Assembly (NCBI GenBank): GCA_905235955.1
Contig: CAJONN010000008.1
Span: 1-21,312 of the forward strand
DNA length: 21,312 bases
Direction of reading: 5' to 3'
Source: an uncultured Marinilabiliaceae bacterium
GTDB lineage: Bacteria > Bacteroidota > Bacteroidia > Bacteroidales > Marinilabiliaceae
The notes under the pieces were generated by a model. That model was not told the origin of the DNA, did no database searches, and saw only the letters and a list, made by a program, of their open reading frames with translations. Each line of letters begins with the position of its first letter. Within the stretch, counting starts at the first letter, position 1. The translations under genes and the position numbers were made by a program. Positions 14,849 through 21,312 of the stretch are shown piece after piece.

Positions 14849-15520
14849 ATGATAAAACACAGATTTGGAGCATACTTCATCAGCGGAGTAGACACCGACA
14901 GTGGCAAAACCTTCGTTACAGCCCGAATGGCAGCCTACCTACACCACAGAGGAGTCTCAGTAATCACACAAAAACCCATACAAACAGGTTGTATAACGGT
15001 TGCTGACGACCTCGTGGAACACCGCAAAGTGATGGGCACAGGCATACTACCCGAAGACAGAGAAGGACGCACATGCTCATATCTATTCAAAAAAGTTGCC
15101 CCTCCACACCTCGCAGCCAAAATTGAAGGCATCAGCATCGACCCCGAAAAAATCGACCGCGACACCCGTTACCTCCTCGACAGATACAACGTCGTACTTA
15201 TCGAAGGCGACGGCGGACTAATGGTGCCACTCAACGACAAAATGCTCACCATTGAATATATCGCATCACGCCGATTGCCACTCATCCTCGTTACAACATC
15301 GAAAGTAAGTGGCATCAACCATGCACTGCTCAGCATCGATGCATGCAAAAATCACAACATCGACCTCACCGCAATAGTATACAACCGATTGCCACAAAGC
15401 GACACCATTGTTGCCGACGATGCATTCAACGTAATAAAGAAATTTGCATTAGCACAATATCCACACGTACAAATAGTCGACTTCAGAAGCTCTGACAGCT
15501 TTTGGGATATTGAATTGTAG
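14849..15520 (+). CDS. bioD: Dethiobiotin synthetase (BioD)
   Basis: This ATP-dependent enzyme closes the ureido ring of dethiobiotin from 7,8-diaminopelargonate and CO2. The 223-residue protein has the family P-loop SGVDTDSGKTFVT at 12-24, the catalytic/substrate Lys in QKPIQTG (Lys42), IEGDGGLMVPLND near 118-130 (usually EGAGG) and VYNRLPQSD near the nucleotide-base pocket. No other biotin gene is in the window, so it sits apart from a bio operon. It lies 55 bases after the coiled-coil gene and 27 bases before the glutaminyl cyclase gene, with no visible promoter of its own. Confidence 0.92.
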   Translation: MIKHRFGAYFISGVDTDSGKTFVTARMAAYLHHRGVSVITQKPIQTGCITVADDLVEHRKVMGTGILPEDREGRTCSYLFKKVAPPHLAAKIEGISIDPEKIDRDTRYLLDRYNVVLIEGDGGLMVPLNDKMLTIEYIASRRLPLILVTTSKVSGINHALLSIDACKNHNIDLTAIVYNRLPQSDTIVADDAFNVIKKFALAQYPHVQIVDFRSSDSFWDIEL

Positions 15521-15547
15521 AAAAAAAAAGAAATCATTGCTCAATAC

Positions 15548-16534
15548 ATGAAAAAAAGCATTCTGGCACTGCCCATCGCACTTACACTTATAGCTTGCAC
15601 ACAAGCCAACCAAACAATACAAGTGCAGCAAAGCATAAAAGTAACCGAATCAGATATAAAATTTTCAGCCGATTCAGCACTCCAATATGTAATAGACCAA
15701 ACAGCATTCGGACCACGCGTACCAAGCTCAACATCCCATGCACAATGCCTTTCATATTTAGAAGAAAAGCTAAAATCGTTTGGCGCAGAAGTAACAATAC
15801 AAGAGGGAGAAGGCACTTCATTTGAAAGCAAAACACTCCCCGTGCGCAACATCATAGCACAAATAAACAAACCCAAAGCCAACCGCGTCATACTCTGTTC
15901 ACACTGGGACAGTCGCCCATTCGCTGACCAAGACGCCGATAGTCAATATCACAACACACCTATCGATGGTGCCAACGATGGCGCAAGTGGCGTAGGCATA
16001 CTACTCGAAATAGCTCGCCAACTGCAACAACACAAAGCTGACATAGGCGTAGACATAATACTATTCGACACCGAAGACTACGGCACACCACAACACATCA
16101 AACCAGAAAAATACGTACCAGACTCATGGTGCCTTGGTAGTCAATACTGGGGCAAAAGCACACTTGGCAAAAACAATCAGGCACGCTACGCCATACTACT
16201 CGACATGGTAGGAGCAGCCGGAGCACAATTTTATCAAGAACACTACTCAAAGTCAACAGCTCCAAACGTAGTAAACAAAGTGTGGCGCGCAGCCAAAGAG
16301 ATAGGCTATGGCAGCTATTTTGTTGACGACGAAGGTGGATACATCACTGATGACCACTACTACGTAAACAAACTCACCCAAATACCATGTATTGACATAA
16401 TACAATACGACCCACAAACACAATCAGGTTTCTACCAGCATTGGCACACCCACAACGATGTAGCAGACAACATCGACCGCGCCACACTTGAAGCTGTAGG
16501 TCGAACACTACTATATGTAATATACAATGAGTAA
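15548..16534 (+). CDS. Lipoprotein glutaminyl-peptide cyclotransferase, M28 zinc-peptidase fold
   Basis: A 328-residue exported lipoprotein: a basic N-terminus, a hydrophobic core and a lipobox LIAC with Cys17. The rest is an M28-type domain: CSHWDSRPFAD (117-127), PIDGANDGASGVG with probable zinc ligand Asp144, LFDTEDYG with Glu176, and WHTHNDVADNID with His302. This pattern matches type II glutaminyl cyclases of Bacteroidota, which convert the N-terminal Gln of exported proteins to pyroglutamate, rather than M28 aminopeptidases. Zinc-ligand assignment is from family knowledge. It would act in the periplasm, anchored by lipid. Its stop region overlaps the rnhB start by 8 bases. An aminopeptidase activity remains a less likely alternative. 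Confidence 0.87.
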   Translation: MKKSILALPIALTLIACTQANQTIQVQQSIKVTESDIKFSADSALQYVIDQTAFGPRVPSSTSHAQCLSYLEEKLKSFGAEVTIQEGEGTSFESKTLPVRNIIAQINKPKANRVILCSHWDSRPFADQDADSQYHNTPIDGANDGASGVGILLEIARQLQQHKADIGVDIILFDTEDYGTPQHIKPEKYVPDSWCLGSQYWGKSTLGKNNQARYAILLDMVGAAGAQFYQEHYSKSTAPNVVNKVWRAAKEIGYGSYFVDDEGGYITDDHYYVNKLTQIPCIDIIQYDPQTQSGFYQHWHTHNDVADNIDRATLEAVGRTLLYVIYNE

Positions 16535-17231
16535 AACCCCAAAAGAGCACACACCACTACTACCCTACCTCGAAGCCGGACGCACCGAAGCCGGTTGCGA
16601 TGAAGCTGGGCGTGGATGCTTGGCAGGACCAGTAGTAGCAGCAGCAGTAATATTGCCCCCCAACTTCAGCAACGACCTACTCAACGACTCAAAACAACTA
16701 ACTGAGAAACAGAGAGAAACACTGCGCCCCATAATAGAAAAAGAGGCACTATCATGGGCAGTAGCCGAAGTGAGCAACACTGAAATAGACCAAATAAACA
16801 TACTCAACGCATCGATAAAAGCGATGCACAAAGCACTCGACCAACTCACCATTCGCCCCGACTTCATAATAGTTGACGGCAACAAATTCAAGCCATACAC
16901 TGCGCCCGACAATACACCAATAGCACATCAGACCATAGTGAAAGGCGACGGCAAATACATGGCAATAGCAGCAGCATCAGTTTTGGCAAAAACACACAGA
17001 GATGAGCTGATGACCCAACTCGACAAACTTCACCCAGAATACGATTGGAAAACCAACAAAGGCTATCCGACACAAAAACACAGAGATGCCGTAAAACAAT
17101 ATGGGCAAACCGAACTACACCGACTTACATTTGACACCGACAAAAAGAAACCAACACCCACCAAAACACCACGCCGACGAAGTAAAAAAACATTTTCAGA
17201 CAACGAAAACACACTATTCCCATTAGAATAA
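16527..17231 (+). CDS. rnhB: Ribonuclease HII
   Basis: This enzyme cuts RNA in RNA-DNA hybrids and removes single ribonucleotides misincorporated into DNA. The 234-residue protein has the catalytic CDEAGRGCLAGPVVAAAV (Asp25, Glu26), NDSKQL, IIVDGNKF with the third acidic residue, IAAASVLAKTHRDE with the fourth, and NKGYPTQKHRDAV. The C-terminus extends about 30 residues past the usual end as a basic, Lys/Arg/Thr-rich tail. It overlaps the glutaminyl cyclase gene by 8 bases, so the two are probably translated from one message. The pyrE promoter begins two bases after its stop. Confidence 0.96.
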   Translation: MSKTPKEHTPLLPYLEAGRTEAGCDEAGRGCLAGPVVAAAVILPPNFSNDLLNDSKQLTEKQRETLRPIIEKEALSWAVAEVSNTEIDQINILNASIKAMHKALDQLTIRPDFIIVDGNKFKPYTAPDNTPIAHQTIVKGDGKYMAIAAASVLAKTHRDELMTQLDKLHPEYDWKTNKGYPTQKHRDAVKQYGQTELHRLTFDTDKKKPTPTKTPRRRSKKTFSDNENTLFPLE

Positions 17232-17232
17232 C

Positions 17233-17240
17233 TAACTTTG
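17233..17240 (+). promoter_or_regulatory. Promoter -7 element for pyrE
   Basis: TAACTTTG matches TAnnTTTG exactly, just after the rnhB stop. No good -33 element is seen in the rnhB coding end. The leader to the pyrE ATG would be about 28 bases. Confidence 0.6.
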
Positions 17241-17274
17241 CAACAATATAAAAACTAACAAAAAACAACACACA

Positions 17275-17907
17275 ATGAGCCAATACGCTGTCGATGTAGC
17301 TAAACAGCTACTCAATATCAAAGCCATCAAACTACAACCACAAAATCCGTTTACATGGGCATCAGGTTGGAAATCGCCCATATATTGCGACAACCGCAAA
17401 GCACTGTCGTACCCAGAAGTACGCAACTACATCAAAACAGCATTTGCTCAATTGGCCAAAGAAAAATATGCCAATGTTGACGTAATAGCTGGAGTAGCCA
17501 CAGGCGCAATAGCTCAAGGCGCATTGGTAGCCGACCTACTTGGCAAACCCTTCGTCTACGTACGTTCAGCGCCCAAAGACCATGGCTTAGCAAACCTCAT
17601 CGAAGGCGACCTCAAAGCAGGTCAAAAAGTGCTTGTAATTGAAGACCTCATCTCAACAGGTAGCAGCTCGCTCAAAGCCGTCGATGCACTACGCAACGCC
17701 CAATGCGAAGTAGTAGGCATGCTTGCCATATTCACCTACGGATTCCCAGTTGCTGAAGAAGCATTCAAAACAGCTAAAGTAGAACTCACTACACTTAGCA
17801 ACTACCAAGAGATGATTGGTGCAGCAGTAGAAACCGGCTACGTAACATCTGACGATGTAGCCAAACTGCAAGAGTGGCGCAAAAACCCTGCCGAATGGGG
17901 TAAATAA
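17275..17907 (+). CDS. pyrE: Orotate phosphoribosyltransferase
   Basis: This enzyme joins orotate and PRPP to give OMP in pyrimidine synthesis. The 210-residue length is typical. Visible are FTWASGWKSPIYCDNRKAL (substrate region), AGVATGAIAQGALVAD, the flexible catalytic loop KDHGLANLIEG at 101-111, and the PRPP signature VLVIEDLISTGSSS at 119-132. It has its own -7 element and is followed after 36 bases by the SRPBCC gene, a pairing I recall from other Bacteroidales. Confidence 0.96.
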   Translation: MSQYAVDVAKQLLNIKAIKLQPQNPFTWASGWKSPIYCDNRKALSYPEVRNYIKTAFAQLAKEKYANVDVIAGVATGAIAQGALVADLLGKPFVYVRSAPKDHGLANLIEGDLKAGQKVLVIEDLISTGSSSLKAVDALRNAQCEVVGMLAIFTYGFPVAEEAFKTAKVELTTLSNYQEMIGAAVETGYVTSDDVAKLQEWRKNPAEWGK

Positions 17908-17943
17908 AAAGCCAACTCTAACCATCAAGCTCAAGGAAACAAA

Positions 17944-18354
17944 ATGGACACAAAATACGAAAGCGCAATAAAAGCTGTCAACAACAACGTTGGAATAATT
18001 TATAGCAAACTTTCTGACTTCCAAAACCTATCAGCAATAATGCCACCTGACAATGTGCAAAATTGGGAAGCAACTACAGACACATGCCGCTTCACCATAC
18101 CACAAATAGGCGAGATAGGACTCAAAATTGTTGACCGACAAGAAAACTCATGCGTCAAATATACAGCCGATGGTCAGACACGCTTCAACTTCAACATTTG
18201 GGTACAAATGAAAGAAGTTGAGCCATATAGCTCACGAATAAAAGTAACTATGAAAGCCGACATCAACCCAATGCTCAAAATGATGGTAGGCTCACATTTG
18301 CAAAAATTTGTTGACATGTTGGCCACTGCAATATCAACACACAACTACAACTAA
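17944..18354 (+). CDS. SRPBCC (START-like) family protein
   Basis: A 136-residue protein of the polyketide-cyclase/START-like fold: an N-terminal strand with a helix (IYSKLSDFQNLSAIMPP), mid strands (CRFTIPQIGEIGLKIVD), then FNFNIWVQMKEVEPYSSRIKVTMKADINPMLKMMVG and a long C-terminal helix. Such proteins bind hydrophobic ligands in a deep cavity, but the ligand of this one is unknown. It is probably co-transcribed with pyrE; a strong terminator follows 19 bases after its stop. The pairing with pyrE appears conserved in the group but has no established biochemical meaning that I know of. Confidence 0.85.
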   Translation: MDTKYESAIKAVNNNVGIIYSKLSDFQNLSAIMPPDNVQNWEATTDTCRFTIPQIGEIGLKIVDRQENSCVKYTADGQTRFNFNIWVQMKEVEPYSSRIKVTMKADINPMLKMMVGSHLQKFVDMLATAISTHNYN

Positions 18355-18373
18355 AAACAATAAAACATCAAAT

Positions 18374-18410
18374 ATGGTTGTTTCACTCCAAAATGAAGCA
18401 ACCATTTTTT
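18374..18410 (+). terminator. Terminator after the pyrE-SRPBCC operon
   Basis: A 12-bp stem with one G-T pair, atggttgtttca (18374-18385) and tgaagcaaccat (18394-18405), closes an 8-base loop and ends in a T run (18405-18410). It stops only 17 bases before the apbE ATG. Confidence 0.88.
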
Positions 18411-18427
18411 ATTACACCACTCCCAAA

Positions 18428-19462
18428 ATGAACAAAACAACAATAGCCATATTATCCGCCATAGCACTCACAGCCTGCAATGCGCCCACCCAACAACAAA
18501 ATGAAGAATACATCAAAGAAGAGGGCTTCATATTTGGCACCACATACCACATCACATACAAACATCACAAAAGCTTGCAAGAGCAAATGCTAAAAAAACT
18601 ACGCGAATATGACAACTCACTATCAACCTACAACCCAAACTCAACAATAAGCAAAATAAACCGCAACGAAGATACCGAACTCGACACACTCTTCGTCAAC
18701 GTATACAACAAAGCGCGCGAAATATACGAACTATCAGGACAACGCTTCGACATCACAGTGCGACCACTCAGTCAGCTATGGCGCTTCACAAACGGCCACT
18801 CAGACACCATCAGCATCGCCACATTCGACAGCATAATGTCAAAAGTAGATAGCGTCAAATCATTCATCGGACTAAACAAAACCAGCATCATCGACAACAA
18901 ACTCGTCAAAGCCGACCCACGCATAACCTTAGAAGCTGCAGCATTGGCCGAAGGATATGGAATAGACATAGCAGCATCAGTATTTGAAGAAAATGGCGTT
19001 AGCGACTACATGGTAGAACTTGGTGGCGAGCTACACCTCAAAGGACTAAACCCCAACGGCAGAAAATGGCGCATATCAATAGATAGACCCGATGAAGGTA
19101 GCAACGAATTCAACCACACCTCACAATGCATAATATCAGTGAGCAACTGCGCAGTTTCAACCTCAGGCAGCTACCGACAATTCTACTACACCGCTGATGG
19201 TCACCGACTGCAACACACCATCAATCCGCTAACAGGTCGCCCAGTAGAACACGGACTGCTAAGCGTCACAGTAGTTGGCCCCAACACCATCACAACCGAT
19301 GCACTTTCAACCACATTTATGATTTTAGGACCCGACGAAGCCTATGAATTAGCCCAGTCATTACCCAACATCGAAGCCTATTTTATATTTGAAGACAAAG
19401 AAGGAAATAGGCACGAAACAATGACAGAAGGATTCAAAAAACTATTAGTCAGCCCCAAATAA
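18428..19462 (+). CDS. apbE: FAD:protein FMN transferase (ApbE), lipoprotein
   Basis: ApbE uses FAD to attach FMN covalently to Thr/Ser of exported respiratory proteins such as subunits of Na+-NQR or Rnf complexes. The 344-residue protein has a lipobox LTAC with Cys17, so it is membrane-anchored outside the cytoplasm. Family motifs: GFIFGTTYHITY, YDNSLSTYNPNSTISKIN, FDITVRPLSQLW, LEAAALAEGYGID, MVELGGELHLKG, STSGSYRQFY, HTINPLTGRPVEHG and TTDALSTTFMILG (metal-binding Asp and Thr). I chose ATG 18428, which starts the signal peptide; the frame is open from 18308, but that part overlaps the SRPBCC gene and the terminator. No Na+-NQR or Rnf gene is in the window. Confidence 0.94.
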   Translation: MNKTTIAILSAIALTACNAPTQQQNEEYIKEEGFIFGTTYHITYKHHKSLQEQMLKKLREYDNSLSTYNPNSTISKINRNEDTELDTLFVNVYNKAREIYELSGQRFDITVRPLSQLWRFTNGHSDTISIATFDSIMSKVDSVKSFIGLNKTSIIDNKLVKADPRITLEAAALAEGYGIDIAASVFEENGVSDYMVELGGELHLKGLNPNGRKWRISIDRPDEGSNEFNHTSQCIISVSNCAVSTSGSYRQFYYTADGHRLQHTINPLTGRPVEHGLLSVTVVGPNTITTDALSTTFMILGPDEAYELAQSLPNIEAYFIFEDKEGNRHETMTEGFKKLLVSPK

Positions 19463-19475
19463 ACAAACAATCAAT

Positions 19476-19506
19476 TTTGAAATACCGCTCAAAAAACATA
19501 TTTTTG
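19476..19506 (+). promoter_or_regulatory. Promoter of guaB
   Basis: TTTG at 19476-19479 and TATTTTTG at 19499-19506, with a 19-base spacer, make a near-ideal Bacteroidota promoter. Transcription should start near 19513, leaving a leader of about 30 bases. Confidence 0.85.
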
Positions 19507-19544
19507 CGCGTAATTTTAGTAGAAATTACAAAAATTACAACATA

Positions 19545-21029
19545 ATGTCATTCATAGAGGATAAAATCGTATCGAACGGTCTTACATTCGACGATGTACT
19601 TTTGGTACCAGCCTACTCAGAGGTACTACCCCGCGAGGTGTCGTTGAGCACCAACTTTTCACGCAACATCAAACTCAATGCTCCAATAGTTTCGGCTGCA
19701 ATGGACACAGTAACCGAAGCCCGTTTGGCCATTGCCATTGCACGTGAAGGCGGTATAGGTGTAATACACAAAAACATGACCATCGAAGAGCAAGCCAAAC
19801 AAGTAGAAATTGTAAAGCGAGCTGAAAATGGCATGATTTACGACCCCGTATCAATTGACCAAAAACGCACCGTAGGCGATGCACTTGCTCTGATGAAAGA
19901 GTACAAAATTGGTGGCATACCTGTAGTTGACGAATTTGGATACCTCGTTGGTATAGTAACCAACCGCGACCTACGCTTTGAGCAAAATATGCAAAAAAGC
20001 GTTTCAGAAGTGATGACAACCAAAGAACACCTCATCACCACCGACCAAACTACCGACCTCGACAAAGCAGCAGAAATACTACAGCAAAACAAAATAGAAA
20101 AACTGCCTGTAGTTGACAAAAACTTCAAACTGCTTGGCCTTGTAACCTACAAAGACATTACCAAAGCCAAAGACAAACCATTAGCTTGCAAAGACTCAAA
20201 AGGACGCCTCAGAGTAGCAGCAGGCGTAGGCGTAACATACAACACCTTTGAGCGCATCGATGCATTGGTCAAAGCCAACGTAGATGCCATAGTAATTGAT
20301 ACCGCTCACGGACATAGCCGAGGCGTTATCGAAACACTGAAAAAAGCACGCGAAAGATACCCACAAATAGACATCGTAGTAGGCAACATAGCTACAGGCG
20401 CAGCTGCACTAGCATTAGTTGAAGCAGGTGCCGATGCTGTTAAAGTAGGCATTGGTCCGGGCTCAATATGCACCACACGCATCATAGCAGGCGTAGGTGT
20501 ACCACAACTCTCAGCCATATACGACGTAGCTAAAACACTCAAAGAAAACGGCTATGGTCATATACCAGTAATTGCCGACGGTGGTTTGCGCTATTCGGGC
20601 GACCTTGTAAAAGCCTTGGCAGCAGGTGGCTCATGCGTAATGTGTGGCTCACTCTTTGCCGGCACAGAAGAGTCGCCCGGCGATACAATCATCTACAATG
20701 GTCGTAAATTCAAGTCATATCGCGGTATGGGTTCGCTCGAAGCTATGCAGAAAGGCTCAAAAGATCGCTACTTCCAAGACACTGAAGACGACGTAAAAAA
20801 ACTTGTACCAGAAGGCATCTCAGCTCGTGTACCTTACAAAGGCACACTATATGAAGTCATCTATCAGCTACTTGGTGGCATCCGTTCTGGTATGGGATAT
20901 TGCGGAGCTGCAACAATAGAGCAGCTACACAATGCCAAATTTACTCGCATTACAGCTTCAGGTATGCAAGAGAGCCATCCACACGATGTAGCAATAACAC
21001 AAGAAGCACCAAACTATAGCAGAGGATAA
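19545..21029 (+). CDS. guaB: IMP dehydrogenase
   Basis: This enzyme oxidises IMP to XMP, the rate-limiting step of GMP synthesis. The 494-residue protein has the TIM barrel split by a tandem CBS (Bateman) module at about 100-205. Visible: [17 protein letters not shown] at the N-terminus, [18 protein letters not shown] (NAD site), the catalytic loop [11 protein letters not shown] with Cys309, [12 protein letters not shown] (IMP phosphate site), [10 protein letters not shown] and RYFQD (catalytic flap with Arg), and a conserved C-terminus ending in a hydrophilic tail. It stands alone between its own promoter and terminator. Confidence 0.98.
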   Translation: MSFIEDKIVSNGLTFDDVLLVPAYSEVLPREVSLSTNFSRNIKLNAPIVSAAMDTVTEARLAIAIAREGGIGVIHKNMTIEEQAKQVEIVKRAENGMIYDPVSIDQKRTVGDALALMKEYKIGGIPVVDEFGYLVGIVTNRDLRFEQNMQKSVSEVMTTKEHLITTDQTTDLDKAAEILQQNKIEKLPVVDKNFKLLGLVTYKDITKAKDKPLACKDSKGRLRVAAGVGVTYNTFERIDALVKANVDAIVIDTAHGHSRGVIETLKKARERYPQIDIVVGNIATGAAALALVEAGADAVKVGIGPGSICTTRIIAGVGVPQLSAIYDVAKTLKENGYGHIPVIADGGLRYSGDLVKALAAGGSCVMCGSLFAGTEESPGDTIIYNGRKFKSYRGMGSLEAMQKGSKDRYFQDTEDDVKKLVPEGISARVPYKGTLYEVIYQLLGGIRSGMGYCGAATIEQLHNAKFTRITASGMQESHPHDVAITQEAPNYSRG

Positions 21030-21056
21030 AAACTCCTCTTGCACAAAAAGCAGAAA

Positions 21057-21097
21057 AATGTAGAAATGTGCCTAAAAAGCATATTTCTACATTTTTT
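21057..21097 (+). terminator. Terminator of guaB
   Basis: A 15-bp stem with one G-T pair, aatgtagaaatgtgc (21057-21071) and gcatatttctacatt (21079-21093), closes a 7-base loop and continues into a T run (to 21097). Confidence 0.9.
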
Positions 21098-21177
21098 ATT
21101 TAATAAGAATGCTTAAGTTTCGCAAGTAGAAATGTTCTGCAAACAAGTCCCCAATATATGACCTTCCCATTAATTTT

Positions 21178-21230
21178 ACTTTTTCTTTCCGCAAGACTCA
21201 ACGATGATTGAGAGAAGCGAAATAAAAAGT
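21178..21230. repeat. Large imperfect hairpin in non-coding sequence after guaB
   Basis: The arm starting actttttctttccgc (21178) pairs imperfectly over about 23 bases with the arm ending gcgaaataaaaagt (21230), around loop cgatga (21202-21207). The remaining sequence to 21312 holds repeated short words (ccgcta, cgcta, cgcttcgctc) but no supportable gene. It looks like a dispersed intergenic element that continues past the window. Confidence 0.5.
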
Positions 21231-21312
21231 AACAAAAAGAACTCGTCGCTGTTGCCACTCCGCTAAAAATTATCTCCGCTACGCTAAACGATTTTAAACT
21301 CGCTTCGCTCAA

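Noticed and set aside
18308..18427. Upstream start for apbE overlapping the SRPBCC gene
   Set aside because: The extra 40 residues would precede the signal peptide and run through the terminator; ATG 18428 gives a proper lipoprotein signal.
21100..21312. Minus-strand open frame running off the window end
   Set aside because: It overlaps the hairpin and repeated words, has no recognisable motif, and is better explained as non-coding repeat sequence.
1..21312. CRISPR array, tRNA/rRNA genes, insertion sequences or phage genes
   Set aside because: Reading both strands I saw no regularly spaced direct repeats, no cloverleaf with a T-loop consensus, and no transposase, integrase or phage motif.

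Overview
The window reads as a chromosomal stretch of a member of Bacteroidota, most likely order Bacteroidales. Several genes are preceded by the Bacteroidota-type promoter (TTG/TTTG at -33 and TAnnTTTG at -7, best seen before ddl, hemE and guaB). Shine-Dalgarno sites are weak or absent. The families fit too: a BspA-like leucine-rich-repeat surface protein with a type IX secretion (T9SS)-like tail, a Bacteroidota-style lipoprotein glutaminyl cyclase, and a pyrE-SRPBCC gene pair. The species cannot be named from sequence alone.

Layout. Positions 1-541 hold the 3' end of a surface-protein gene, closed by a strong terminator. ddl and pth (731-2288, +) form a short operon for cell-wall and translation housekeeping. 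A convergent gap with repeated hairpins (2289-2475) separates it from a minus-strand block (2476-7530). In transcription order that block is a ROK sugar kinase, a terminator hairpin, menC, menE, and a fused lysophospholipid transporter/acyltransferase. A divergent gap (7531-7815) follows. Next comes a six-gene tetrapyrrole operon, hemE-hemA-hemC-hemD-hemB-hemL (7816-13322, +), which carries the C5 route from glutamyl-tRNA to coproporphyrinogen III. Then rex, an uncharacterised secreted coiled-coil protein, bioD, a lipoprotein glutaminyl cyclase and rnhB lie close together (13471-17231, +). pyrE and an SRPBCC protein (17275-18354) end at a clear terminator, followed by apbE (18428-19462) and guaB (19545-21029), the latter with a textbook promoter and terminator. 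The last 215 bases are non-coding and contain a large imperfect hairpin.

How the genes work together. Most are core metabolism: menaquinone, tetrapyrrole and biotin synthesis, redox sensing (Rex), flavin attachment (ApbE), UMP and GMP synthesis, and envelope upkeep (Ddl, lysophospholipid recycling). The coherent accessory theme is the heme operon. Its HemE, HemB and HemL are full length, but HemA, HemC and HemD are all unusually small. HemC lacks the whole C-terminal domain that normally carries the covalent dipyrromethane cofactor. This is the most surprising observation in the window. I found no CRISPR array, insertion sequence, phage gene, tRNA or rRNA gene.
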